Source: Rhodanobacter sp. AS-Z3 (lineage in GTDB: Bacteria > Pseudomonadota > Gammaproteobacteria > Xanthomonadales > Rhodanobacteraceae). Taken from it: 64,000 nt of DNA. This document shows, one piece after another, positions 9,288 to 17,652 of the stretch. Within the stretch, counting starts at the first letter, position 1; every line of letters begins with the position of its first letter. The translations under genes and the position numbers were made by a program. Below the pieces are notes generated by a model. That model worked only from the letters and a program-made list of their open reading frames with translations. It was not told where the DNA came from and made no database searches. The stretch covers positions 3,867,001 to 3,931,000 of the forward strand of contig NZ_CP119392.1 in NCBI RefSeq assembly GCF_029224025.1, given 5' to 3'.

Positions 9288-10700
9288 ATGTTGATTCCCC
9301 TTATTCTCAGCGGCGGCAGCGGTACTAGGCTTTGGCCCGTCTCGCGCAAGAATCTTCCCAAGCAATTTCTGGCGTTGGCCGGCAAGGGCACGTTATTCCA
9401 GCAAGCCATTGCGCGTACCCGCCAACTGCCTGACGTCGCCGCGCCGATTGTGGTGGCCAGCGAGGATCACCGCTTTCTTGCGGCCGATCAGTTGCTGGAA
9501 GCAGGCGTCGAACATGCGAGCATCGTGTTGGAGCCACTGGCTCGTAACACGGCGCCGGCGATCGCGTTGGGCGCTCTGCAGGCACTTCAGCGTGATGCCG
9601 AGGCTGTGCTGCTGGTGCTGCCGGCTGATCATCTGATTGGCGACACGGCAGCCTTCGTCGAGGCAGTGCAACAGGCGTTGCCGCTGGCAGCCCAGGGCTG
9701 GTTGGTCACGTTCGGCATCCGTCCTGATCGCCCGGATACCGGCTTTGGCTACATCCGCCGCGCCGAGGCGATCGACGGTCAAGGGTTTCGGGTCGAACAG
9801 TTCGTGGAGAAGCCGAACCAGCCTACCGCCGAGTCCTATCTTGCCGACGGCGGCTACGACTGGAACTCCGGCATGTTCCTGTTCAAGGCTTCGCGCTATC
9901 TGGAAGAACTCGCCGCACACGCGCCAGCAATGTTGGCTGCCGTGCGCGTGGCCTACGCTGCCGCCACGGTGGATCTCGACTTCGTGCGTATCGACCGCGA
10001 TGCGTTCGCCAAGGTACCCGACGATTCGATCGACTACGCGGTGATGGAGAAGACCCAGCGCGCGGCGGTGGTTCCGGTAAGTTGCGCGTGGAGCGACATC
10101 GGCTCGTGGTCCGCGCTGTGGCTCACCGGCGACAAGGATGCCGACGGCAATCTGTGCGAAGGCGACACGATGATGGTCGACACGCGCAACTCACTGCTGC
10201 GTTCGTACAACCGTCATCTGGTGGCCACGGTGGGCGTGGATGACCTGATCGTGGTGACCACGCCGGACGCGACTCTGGTGGCACATCGCGACGCTGCACA
10301 AGACGTGAAGAAGATCGTCGAGCAACTCAAGGCTGCCGGCCGCAGCGAAGCTTCGCTGCATCGCGTGGTGCATCGTCCGTGGGGCAACTATGACTCGCTG
10401 GAGGCGGGTGAGCGCTTCCAGGTCAAGCGCATCGTGGTCAAGCCGGGCGCCAGTCTGAGTCTGCAAAAACATCATCATCGCGCCGAACACTGGATCGTGG
10501 TGTCCGGCACCGCCGAGGTCACCTGCGACGAGAAGGTGTTCCTGCTGGGCGAAAACCAGAGCACATACATTCCGCTGGGCAGCAAGCACCGCCTGCGCAA
10601 TCCGGGCAAGGTGCTGCTGGAACTGATCGAAGTGCAGTCCGGCAGTTATCTGGGCGAAGACGACATCGTGCGCTTCGACGACGTTTACGGTCGCGCCTGA
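9288..10700 (+). CDS. xanB: Mannose-1-phosphate guanylyltransferase / mannose-6-phosphate isomerase (type II PMI)
   Basis: This bifunctional enzyme of 470 residues supplies GDP-mannose. The N-terminal pyrophosphorylase domain has LSGGSGTRLWPVSR followed by PKQFL, and VEKPNQPT in the sugar site. The C-terminal cupin domain (about 350-470) has the isomerase metal motif in LQKHHHRAEHWIVVSGTAEV. It follows rfbD by 18 bp with its own AAAAGGA, so it is probably the last gene of the rml operon, an order known from xanthomonads. In Xanthomonas the orthologue is named xanB. Confidence 0.95.
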   Translation: MLIPLILSGGSGTRLWPVSRKNLPKQFLALAGKGTLFQQAIARTRQLPDVAAPIVVASEDHRFLAADQLLEAGVEHASIVLEPLARNTAPAIALGALQALQRDAEAVLLVLPADHLIGDTAAFVEAVQQALPLAAQGWLVTFGIRPDRPDTGFGYIRRAEAIDGQGFRVEQFVEKPNQPTAESYLADGGYDWNSGMFLFKASRYLEELAAHAPAMLAAVRVAYAAATVDLDFVRIDRDAFAKVPDDSIDYAVMEKTQRAAVVPVSCAWSDIGSWSALWLTGDKDADGNLCEGDTMMVDTRNSLLRSYNRHLVATVGVDDLIVVTTPDATLVAHRDAAQDVKKIVEQLKAAGRSEASLHRVVHRPWGNYDSLEAGERFQVKRIVVKPGASLSLQKHHHRAEHWIVVSGTAEVTCDEKVFLLGENQSTYIPLGSKHRLRNPGKVLLELIEVQSGSYLGEDDIVRFDDVYGRA

Positions 10701-10714
10701 CGGCTGCTGGCTCT

Positions 10715-10792
10715 GTAGGAACGCACCCTCTGCGCGATTGTCCTTGCTCTTCGATGGTTACCGAGAGCATCGCGCACAGGGTGCGCTCCTAC
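10715..10792. repeat. Palindromic REP-like element, family A copy 1
   Basis: The left arm GTAGGAACGCACCCTCTGCG (10715-10734) and the right arm CGCACAGGGTGCGCTCCTAC (10773-10792) are near-perfect reverse complements around a 38-bp centre. Closely similar arms occur at 29606-29680 and 43324-43396. It fills the space between the convergent xanB and TMADH-like genes and could act as a two-way terminator. Confidence 0.85.
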
Positions 10793-10795
10793 GCA

Positions 10796-12850
10796 TCAGC
10801 CGACGTGGAAATGGCGCTTGAACGCAACGCCGGCAGCAGCGGGCTCTTCCAGTTCACGCGCATAGCGATGCCCCGCATACACTGCGTGTGCGATCAGGCC
10901 GGGCGCCTCGGCGTCGCCGATGCTGCGCAGCGACTGCAGGCCGGCAGCGGACCATTCCGACTCGCGCTGCAACAGGTTCTGATACAGCGAATCGTCGGGC
11001 AAGCGGGCGGTCACCGTGACGACGGCATCGCAGGCGAGCTCACGGCGTTGATGAGTCCAGACATCTTCGATGGTGAGCGTGCTACCGTCGAAGCCGACGA
11101 TGTCGTGCGAGACGACCGCATCGATACCAAGTTTGGCCATCCGTTTGCGGATATGCCGGTAGTCGAGCGTGTTCTGACTCCACGGCGCAATGCTGTCGTC
11201 GGGCGTGAGATGGGAGACGTCGCAGCCATGCAGGCGCAGTGCTTCGGCGGCAACGCTGCCGTAGTAGAAACCATCGTCATCGAACACCACCACACGTCCT
11301 TCAGGAAAGTGGCCGTCCATCAAGTTGTCCAGCGTGAATACATGCGGGTTGTCGGTGAAGCCCGGAATAGCAAAACCGTTGCTGCGACCATAACCGTCGC
11401 GACGCCAGTGACAGCCGGTGGCGATCACCACGTGCTCGGCGCCGAAATCGAGCACGTCCTCCGCGGTCATCAGCGAGTCGCGATAGACCGCCACGTTCGG
11501 CAGCTTGTCGATCTGACCTACGCGCCAATCGCGCACACGCGCCCATTCGGCCAAGCCTGGCATGCGCGCCTCGCGCGTCACCCGGCCCCCCAGTTCCTTG
11601 CGCGCCTCGGCCAGACTCACGTCATAGCCACGCTGGCCCAGCGCACGCGCTGCTTCCAGCCCCGCCGGGCCGGCGCCAACCACCAGCACGCGACTGGCGG
11701 TGCGCTTCGGCGCAATGCGCTCCGGGTGCCAACCCTTGCGCCACTCCTCGCCCATGGTCGGGTTTTGCGTGCAGCGGATTGGCGAGATGGTCATGTCGCC
11801 GGAAACGCAGATATTGCAGCCGATGCATTCGCGGATGTCGTCGACACGGCCTTCCTCGATCTTCTTGGGTAGGAACGGATCGGCGATGGATGGCCGCGCG
11901 CAACCGATCATGTCGAGCACACCACGCTTGAGCTGCGAGACCATCGTGTCCGGCGAGGTGAAACGGCCGACGCCGACCACCGGCTTGCTGGTGGTCTGCT
12001 TGACGAAGTCGATGAAGGGCTCCTGCGCGCCTTCGGCAGCGAAGCGCGAGGGCACCGAGTCGTTGTACCAGGCGGCCAGGTTCACATCCCACAGGTCGGG
12101 CAACTCGGCCAGCATGCCAACGATATCCTTCGCCTCGGCCAGTTCGACGCCGCCGGGACCAAGCAGTTCCTCGGTGGCGAAACGCAGCGCCAGCGCGCAA
12201 CGATCACCCACCGCATCCTTCGTGTCCTGCAACACTTCGCGCAACAACCGCACGCGGTTCTCCAGCGAGCCGCCGTACTCGTCGCTGCGCTGGTTACGCC
12301 GGCGCTGCAGGAAGTGCATGGCCAGCGACAGGTCGTGCGCAGCGTAGACGTAGATGATGTCCATGCCCGCGCGTTGACCACGGATCGCTGCCTCGCGATG
12401 CCAGCGCCGGTACTCGCGAATATCGCGCTTGGTCATCGCCCGCGCCTGCGACGGGTAGCCGTATTTGGACGGCTGATGCGACGGCGCAATCAAGACCTCG
12501 CGCGAGTAGAGGTTCGACGCGGTCGGGCCGTTGTGGGTCAGTTCCAGTGCGGCCAGCGCACCGTGCGCGTGCACCTTGTCGCACATCAGCGCCAGCGCGG
12601 GAATGTCGCGGTCGTCCCACAGTCGCGCTTCCACATAGGGCGTGAGGTCGCCGCTGGGATGAATCTCGCATTCCTCGGTCGATATGACTGCCCAGCCACC
12701 TTCCGCTTTCATTTCGCGCATCGCTGCATGCGCCAGCGGCATTGCGTGACCCATGCCGTTGCAATGTGGCACCTGGAAGAAGCGATTTTTCGCGGTGACC
12801 GGGCCGATCTTGAGCGGGGTGAACAGAATGTCGTAACGGGGATCGCGCAT
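10796..12850 (-). CDS. Trimethylamine-dehydrogenase-family flavoprotein (amine dehydrogenase/demethylase, substrate unknown)
   Basis: The 684-residue protein matches the architecture of TMADH: an old-yellow-enzyme FMN barrel (1-330), a [4Fe-4S] site (C342, C345, C348, C360) and a FAD/ADP-binding module (VLVVGAGPAGLEAARALG). The residue that carries covalent 6-S-cysteinyl FMN in TMADH, Cys30 in QVPHC, is present at the same position, as are the Tyr169/His172 pair (YVYAAH) and the downstream Asp (AWYNDS, D264). Of the three aromatic residues that cage trimethylammonium in TMADH, only the middle Trp is kept (W261); Tyr60 is Glu and Trp355 is replaced by Asp352. So it oxidises or demethylates an amine other than trimethylamine. 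The start is the ATG at 12850, 5 bp after the permease stop. Relatives are DMADH, histamine dehydrogenase and the DgcA/StcD demethylases. Confidence 0.85.
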   Translation of the reverse strand: MRDPRYDILFTPLKIGPVTAKNRFFQVPHCNGMGHAMPLAHAAMREMKAEGGWAVISTEECEIHPSGDLTPYVEARLWDDRDIPALALMCDKVHAHGALAALELTHNGPTASNLYSREVLIAPSHQPSKYGYPSQARAMTKRDIREYRRWHREAAIRGQRAGMDIIYVYAAHDLSLAMHFLQRRRNQRSDEYGGSLENRVRLLREVLQDTKDAVGDRCALALRFATEELLGPGGVELAEAKDIVGMLAELPDLWDVNLAAWYNDSVPSRFAAEGAQEPFIDFVKQTTSKPVVGVGRFTSPDTMVSQLKRGVLDMIGCARPSIADPFLPKKIEEGRVDDIRECIGCNICVSGDMTISPIRCTQNPTMGEEWRKGWHPERIAPKRTASRVLVVGAGPAGLEAARALGQRGYDVSLAEARKELGGRVTREARMPGLAEWARVRDWRVGQIDKLPNVAVYRDSLMTAEDVLDFGAEHVVIATGCHWRRDGYGRSNGFAIPGFTDNPHVFTLDNLMDGHFPEGRVVVFDDDGFYYGSVAAEALRLHGCDVSHLTPDDSIAPWSQNTLDYRHIRKRMAKLGIDAVVSHDIVGFDGSTLTIEDVWTHQRRELACDAVVTVTARLPDDSLYQNLLQRESEWSAAGLQSLRSIGDAEAPGLIAHAVYAGHRYARELEEPAAAGVAFKRHFHVG

Positions 12851-12855
12851 CGTGT

Positions 12856-14169
12856 TCAAACCTCGACAGGTTCGACCGGCTTTCGGCGCAGTCGCATGAA
12901 GACATACAGCGGCAGTCCCGCCGCGATCAAGCCCAACGCATACACGAACGGCTTGCCGCCAATGCCAACGAAGGCGAACACCACATAGGCTGTGCCGATG
13001 CCTGCCACCAGCAGCACGCTGCGCCCGCTGCAACCCGGCATGCCACGTCGCCACAACACCGCCAGGGCCAACGCACAGCAAAGATACAACGGCAGGTTGG
13101 CGGCGGTGACCACCAGGGTGAGGAAGGTGAACGCCGCAACCAGCGAACTGCTGTAGCTCATCCCCACCATCAGCGAGGCCAGCGCGCCGGTGATCAGCAA
13201 CGCGGCAATCGGTGCGCCATGCCGGTTGCTGCGCGCAAACAGCGGTGGCAGCACACGGTTGTCCGCCATGGTACGGGTCAATTGACCAGCCAGCAGAGTC
13301 CAGCCATTCAAGGCGCCAAGTCCGCTGATCACCACGAACAGCGCCAGCCAGCGGCCAAACCCGGCCCGGCCGAAGCTGTCCATCAACAGCGCAAACGGTG
13401 CGCTGGCGTTGGCCAGCACGTCCTGTCGCAACAACAGCAACGGTACGGTCGACACGACGACGTAGATCAGCGCCACGACGACAGCACCCGTCATCGTGGC
13501 GCGCGGAATCGTGCGGCCCGGGTTGTCCACGCGACTGGCCGGAATACTGGCGGACTCGATGCCAAGCATCGCGAACAGCGCGATAGTCGAGGCCGCCATC
13601 ACGCCAGCGAAGGTCACCGGCGTGGTCGGCGGATGCGCGACGTAACTTTGCGGCGAGTCCAGCAGCACCCAACCACCGAGTACGGCAATCGCCAGCATCG
13701 GCAGCAGCTTCAGCGTGGTGGTGACGATCTGCACGATGCCGCCGGTACGCACCCCGAGCAGGTTGATCAGGGTGAACAGCCACACCAACGTCAGCGCAAA
13801 CCACACCGACGGAATGGCACTCAGCTCCGGCATCACCACGGTGACGTAGCCCACCACGCCGGTGGCCAGCGCCGCGTTGGTCAGCCACAACGACACCCAG
13901 TACGCCCACATCGACATGTATGCCGGCAGTTCGCCGAGGGTCTCGCGGACGTAACCGTAGGGGCCATCGGCACCTGGCAAGGCCGCCGACAAATGCGCGA
14001 ATACCCGCGCCAGGGTGAGGCAGCCGAACAAGGTGATACCCCAGCCGATCAGCGCGTTGAAGCCATACGGCGCCAATGATGAGGGCAGCAGGAAGATGCC
14101 CATGCCGATTACATTGCCCACGACAAGTGCGGTGCAGGTCCAGAAGCCGATCTTGGTGCGATCCCGCAT
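12856..14169 (-). CDS. APC-superfamily amino acid / amine permease
   Basis: This 437-residue protein has about twelve hydrophobic spans. The first span holds the APC substrate motif GNVIGMGIFLLP, and PYGYVRETLG follows in the second loop. The general pattern resembles the AdiC/PotE branch that handles basic amino acids and polyamines. It sits between the Rieske oxygenase (50 bp upstream) and the TMADH-like flavoprotein (5 bp downstream), so it is probably the importer of that pathway's substrate. Whether it is a symporter or an exchanger cannot be told. Confidence 0.85.
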   Translation of the reverse strand: MRDRTKIGFWTCTALVVGNVIGMGIFLLPSSLAPYGFNALIGWGITLFGCLTLARVFAHLSAALPGADGPYGYVRETLGELPAYMSMWAYWVSLWLTNAALATGVVGYVTVVMPELSAIPSVWFALTLVWLFTLINLLGVRTGGIVQIVTTTLKLLPMLAIAVLGGWVLLDSPQSYVAHPPTTPVTFAGVMAASTIALFAMLGIESASIPASRVDNPGRTIPRATMTGAVVVALIYVVVSTVPLLLLRQDVLANASAPFALLMDSFGRAGFGRWLALFVVISGLGALNGWTLLAGQLTRTMADNRVLPPLFARSNRHGAPIAALLITGALASLMVGMSYSSSLVAAFTFLTLVVTAANLPLYLCCALALAVLWRRGMPGCSGRSVLLVAGIGTAYVVFAFVGIGGKPFVYALGLIAAGLPLYVFMRLRRKPVEPVEV

Positions 14170-14219
14170 ATCGACGTCTACCTGTTCAGTTCCGTGGATG
14201 CCGATACAACGTCAGCCAT

Positions 14220-15290
14220 TTACGCGGATTCCCCGGCAGGACCGGCGTACGCCGCACGCAACAGGTTCTGAAAATGCCATACGCCGCCCTCGCGCTTGGG
14301 ACACAACCGACCCGGCGTATACGCACCCGATGCCAGCCCCCGCTGCACCGCCTCGCAAATGCCGATGTCCTCGTTCTGCACTTCGTCGCTGAAGCTGCGG
14401 TCGGCGTCCATGCGCGCCTGCGCCTTGGGGTCTTGCGCGTAGTAGTAATCGAACACGATGCGGCAACGGCCCGGCCCCAGCGGCAGGATGCGGTTGGTCT
14501 GCAACCGGCCCGGCATGATGTTGAGCATCACGTTGGGATAGATGAAGTAGTAGAACGCCTGGCCGTCACCGTAGATGTCGGTGCTGTTGCGCAGCGGCGA
14601 GGACTGCAGCGAATGCCACGGGAATAGCTCGGTGTCGTAGGCACGATAATCGAGCACCTTCGACAATCCCGGATGCACGTGCGGCAGGTGGTAGCCCTCG
14701 AGGAAATTGTCGACGTAGACCTTCCAGTTGCAGTCGATGTCGTAGGTATCGCGGCGCAGGTAACGCATCGCCGACAGGTCGATCGGCGCGATGCGTTCGG
14801 CGATCCCGGCATAGACCTCTTCGAACGGCGGCACGGCATCGTCAAGCGCGACGAACACCAGCCCCTGCCACTCGTGCACGCGCAGCGGCGGCAGGCGAAT
14901 GTCTTCGACATGGAAGTCACAGGCGTCCTGCATCTCCGGTGCGCTGCGCAACTGACCTTCGAGCGTATAGGTCCAGCCATGGTATTTGCAGTGCAGCGCA
15001 CGCGCGCCCTTTCCGTTGCACAGCGCCAGCGGACCAGCGCGATGGCGGCAGACATTGGGAAAGGCCCGCAGCACGCCATCCTGTCCGCGCACCAGCAGCA
15101 GCGGTACACCACCGACCTCATAGATCACATGATCGCCGGGCTCGGCCAGTTGCTCCTGGTGGGCCACCAATTGCCAGCTTCGCGCGAACACCGCACGCTG
15201 CTCCATTGCCAGCATCACGTCGCCAGCGTAGTACGGCGCCGGCAAGGCACGCGCACGATTGAGTTCCTCGACCTTCGTGTCATCTGGCAT
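14220..15290 (-). CDS. Rieske 2Fe-2S oxygenase alpha subunit, quaternary-amine demethylase type
   Basis: The 356-residue protein has a Rieske cluster (C81-x-H83 and C101-x2-H104, in CRHRAG and CKYHGW) and a mononuclear iron site in DNFLEGYHLPHVH (D194, H201, H206). This layout is shared by GbcA, CntA/YeaW, choline monooxygenase and stachydrine demethylase, which oxidatively remove N-methyl groups or split C-N bonds of quaternary amines. No ferredoxin-type reductase partner is encoded next to it; electrons must come from elsewhere. I start it at the ATG at 15290, preceded by GGGGGAG; the frame can be extended to 15383. It is the first gene of a unit with a permease and an amine dehydrogenase. 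Confidence 0.87.
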   Translation of the reverse strand: MPDDTKVEELNRARALPAPYYAGDVMLAMEQRAVFARSWQLVAHQEQLAEPGDHVIYEVGGVPLLLVRGQDGVLRAFPNVCRHRAGPLALCNGKGARALHCKYHGWTYTLEGQLRSAPEMQDACDFHVEDIRLPPLRVHEWQGLVFVALDDAVPPFEEVYAGIAERIAPIDLSAMRYLRRDTYDIDCNWKVYVDNFLEGYHLPHVHPGLSKVLDYRAYDTELFPWHSLQSSPLRNSTDIYGDGQAFYYFIYPNVMLNIMPGRLQTNRILPLGPGRCRIVFDYYYAQDPKAQARMDADRSFSDEVQNEDIGICEAVQRGLASGAYTPGRLCPKREGGVWHFQNLLRAAYAGPAGESA

Positions 15291-15584
15291 GACGAATTCG
15301 CTCCCCCGGTGGAGTGGACGCGCCGGCTGGCTGCGTACATGGTTGGGCAGTGTATGCCCGATTCCACTTCGCGTCTGCGACACCTGTGGCCGCCACGCGG
15401 TCAGCTCGTAGACGCGTTATGCGAGGTTGATCATCCCTCCCACTATCTCCGGGCGATGTTCGGATGTAGATTGCGGCGATACCCGTGCGGAGTCGTCGTT
15501 GCCGATGTCATGCGCTGAATCCCTGCCGCAGAAAGCGGAATCTCACCCACAGCGGATCGCTGCCATGACTGGCCAGGTTCACTC
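15291..15584. promoter_or_regulatory. Divergent intergenic region Rieske oxygenase / TPR-sulfotransferase
   Basis: This 294-bp stretch should contain the promoters of both flanking units. It has an open frame of about 60 codons on the plus strand ending at 15518, with no ribosome site or recognisable product. I see no operator palindrome that stands out. Confidence 0.35.
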
Positions 15585-17603
15585 GTGACGGAAACCGCCG
15601 CCACCGGCACGCTGGAGCAGGCGCTGGCGCACGCGGAGCGTCTGCTCGAACACGACGTGGCGCAGGCGATCGAACAACTCGGCGAAATTCTGCAGGTGGC
15701 CGGAGGGCATCCAGCTGCGTTGCGCCTGCTTGCCCTGGCCCGATCGGTCGAAGGTGATACTCAGGGTGCGCTGGACATCCTGATTCCGCTGGCACGCACA
15801 CAGCCGAACTGGGCCTTGCTTCATGTCGACCTTGGCATGTTGCTGGGCCGCAGTGGCCGTGGACAGGAAGCGCTTGATGCACTGCGCCGGGCAGTGACGC
15901 TGAAGCCCGAGCTGCCGCAAGCGTGGCGCGCGTTGGCTGATCACCTGATGGCCGCCGGCGAACAGGAGGCGGCAGACGCCGCCTACGCCAGTCACGTGCG
16001 CTATTCCACGCATGATCCGCGCCTGCTGGAGGCGGCCATTGCGCTGGCCGAAAACCGCATTCCCACTGCCGAAGCGTTGTTGCGGGAACACCTGAAGCAG
16101 GCGCCCACGGACGTGGCAGCGATCCGCATGTTCGCCGAAGTCGCTGCAAGGGTTGGCCGCAACGAAGACGCCCTGCACCTGCTCGAGCGTTGTCTGGAGC
16201 TGGCACCCGGGTTCGATGCGGCGCGCCAAAACTATGCGCTGATGTTGTATCGCAGCAACCAGCCGGAACCGGCGCTGGTCCAACTCAAATATCTGCTGGC
16301 AACGGAACCGGACCACGCCGCTTATCGAAATCTGATGGCGGTGGTGCTGTGTCGCATTGGCGATTACGAGCCGGCCATACGCATTTATGCGGATTTGCTG
16401 CAACGTTATCCAGACCACGCGAAGATATGGATGAGCTACGGTCACGCGCTGAAGACGGCCGGACACGCGGACCGCGCCGTCGACGCGTATCGCCGCAGTC
16501 TGCACTTGCAGCCGGGGTTCGGCGAAGCGTGGTGGAGCCTGGCCAATCTGAAGACCTTTCGTTTCAGCGCCGAGGACCTGGCTGTCATGCGGCAGCAACT
16601 GACAGGCACGGAGCTCACCGAAGACGACCGTTTGCACCTTGAGTTCGCCATCGGCAAGGCGCTGGAGGACGCGGCCGAATACGCCCCATCGTTCCGCCAC
16701 TACGCACGTGGCAATGCGATCCGGCGCGGGCAATTGCATTACAGCGCCGACGAAACCAGTGCGCGGGTGCAGCGAACCTGCGCTCACTACAGCCGCGACT
16801 TCTTTGCCGCGCGCGCCGGCATGGGCTGCCCTGCACGCGATCCGATTTTCATTGTTGGCCTGCCACGCGCCGGCTCGACCCTGATCGAACAGATCCTGTC
16901 CAGCCACAGTCACGTCGAAGGCACCATGGAGCTGCCCGAAGTCGCGTCCATGACACGCAGCTTGCGCCGACAGCCTGGCGCCGGCAGCGCGGCGCCGTAC
17001 CACGATGCGCTGGCGGCACTCGACGCCGACGCATTGCGTGCTCTCGGTGAGCAGTACCTGGCCCGTACGCGGATCCAGCGCAAGACCGCAGCGCCGCTGT
17101 TCATCGACAAGATGCCCAACAACTTCATGCACATCGGCCTGATCCACCTGATGTTGCCGAATGCAAAAATCATCGATGCGCGCAGGCATCCGCTGGCCGG
17201 TTGCTTCTCGGCGTTCAAGCAGCACTTCGCGCGCGGGCAGAGCTTCAGTTACGACCTTGCCGATATCGGTCGTTACTACCGCGACTACGTCAAGCTGATG
17301 GCACACTTCGATGCTGTGTTGCCTGGCCGTGTCCATCGCGTGTTTTACGAGCGCATGGTCGATGACACCGAGGGCGAGGTGCGGCGGCTGCTCGATCATT
17401 GCGGGCTACCGTTCGAGGCATCCTGCCTGCGCTTTTTCGAGAATGCGCGGCCGGTGCGCACGGCAAGCTCGGAACAGGTGCGCCAGCCGATCTACCGGGA
17501 GGGGGTGGATCACTGGCAGCACTACGCGCCGTGGCTGGGGCCACTGGAGTCGGCCCTCGGGCCGGTACTGGAAAACTATCCGGACGTGCCGGATCGAGAG
17601 TAG
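15585..17603 (+). CDS. TPR-repeat sulfotransferase
   Basis: The 672-residue protein has an N-terminal array of about ten TPR-like helical pairs (residues 10-330) and a C-terminal sulfotransferase domain. The PAPS 5'-phosphosulfate loop is FIVGLPRAGSTLIEQIL (about 422-438), and RRHPLAGCFSAF is the 3'-phosphate site. The family resembles bacterial relatives of tyrosylprotein sulfotransferase, but the acceptor is unknown. It begins at GTG 15585; no strong ribosome site is visible. A TonB-dependent receptor starts 49 bp downstream on the same strand, so the two are probably co-transcribed. No signal peptide is visible, so it acts in the cytoplasm unless anchored by partners. Confidence 0.87.
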   Translation: MTETAATGTLEQALAHAERLLEHDVAQAIEQLGEILQVAGGHPAALRLLALARSVEGDTQGALDILIPLARTQPNWALLHVDLGMLLGRSGRGQEALDALRRAVTLKPELPQAWRALADHLMAAGEQEAADAAYASHVRYSTHDPRLLEAAIALAENRIPTAEALLREHLKQAPTDVAAIRMFAEVAARVGRNEDALHLLERCLELAPGFDAARQNYALMLYRSNQPEPALVQLKYLLATEPDHAAYRNLMAVVLCRIGDYEPAIRIYADLLQRYPDHAKIWMSYGHALKTAGHADRAVDAYRRSLHLQPGFGEAWWSLANLKTFRFSAEDLAVMRQQLTGTELTEDDRLHLEFAIGKALEDAAEYAPSFRHYARGNAIRRGQLHYSADETSARVQRTCAHYSRDFFAARAGMGCPARDPIFIVGLPRAGSTLIEQILSSHSHVEGTMELPEVASMTRSLRRQPGAGSAAPYHDALAALDADALRALGEQYLARTRIQRKTAAPLFIDKMPNNFMHIGLIHLMLPNAKIIDARRHPLAGCFSAFKQHFARGQSFSYDLADIGRYYRDYVKLMAHFDAVLPGRVHRVFYERMVDDTEGEVRRLLDHCGLPFEASCLRFFENARPVRTASSEQVRQPIYREGVDHWQHYAPWLGPLESALGPVLENYPDVPDRE

Positions 17604-17652
17604 TTGCAACTTTTTATCGCGGGATTGTCGTGAACTGGAAAGGGGAGTAACC

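Noticed and set aside
10796..13909. A 1037-residue fusion of the permease and the flavoprotein
   Set aside because: The extension is the APC permease gene read in another frame; the flavoprotein start at 12850 matches the TMADH N-terminus.
15340..15518. About 60-codon plus-strand frame upstream of the sulfotransferase, considered as a peptide substrate
   Set aside because: No ribosome site, no signal peptide and no precursor-like composition.
15579..17399. 606-codon open frame antisense to the TPR-sulfotransferase gene
   Set aside because: It mirrors the GC-rich codon pattern of the real gene and has no family motif; the plus-strand protein has clear TPR and PAPS motifs.
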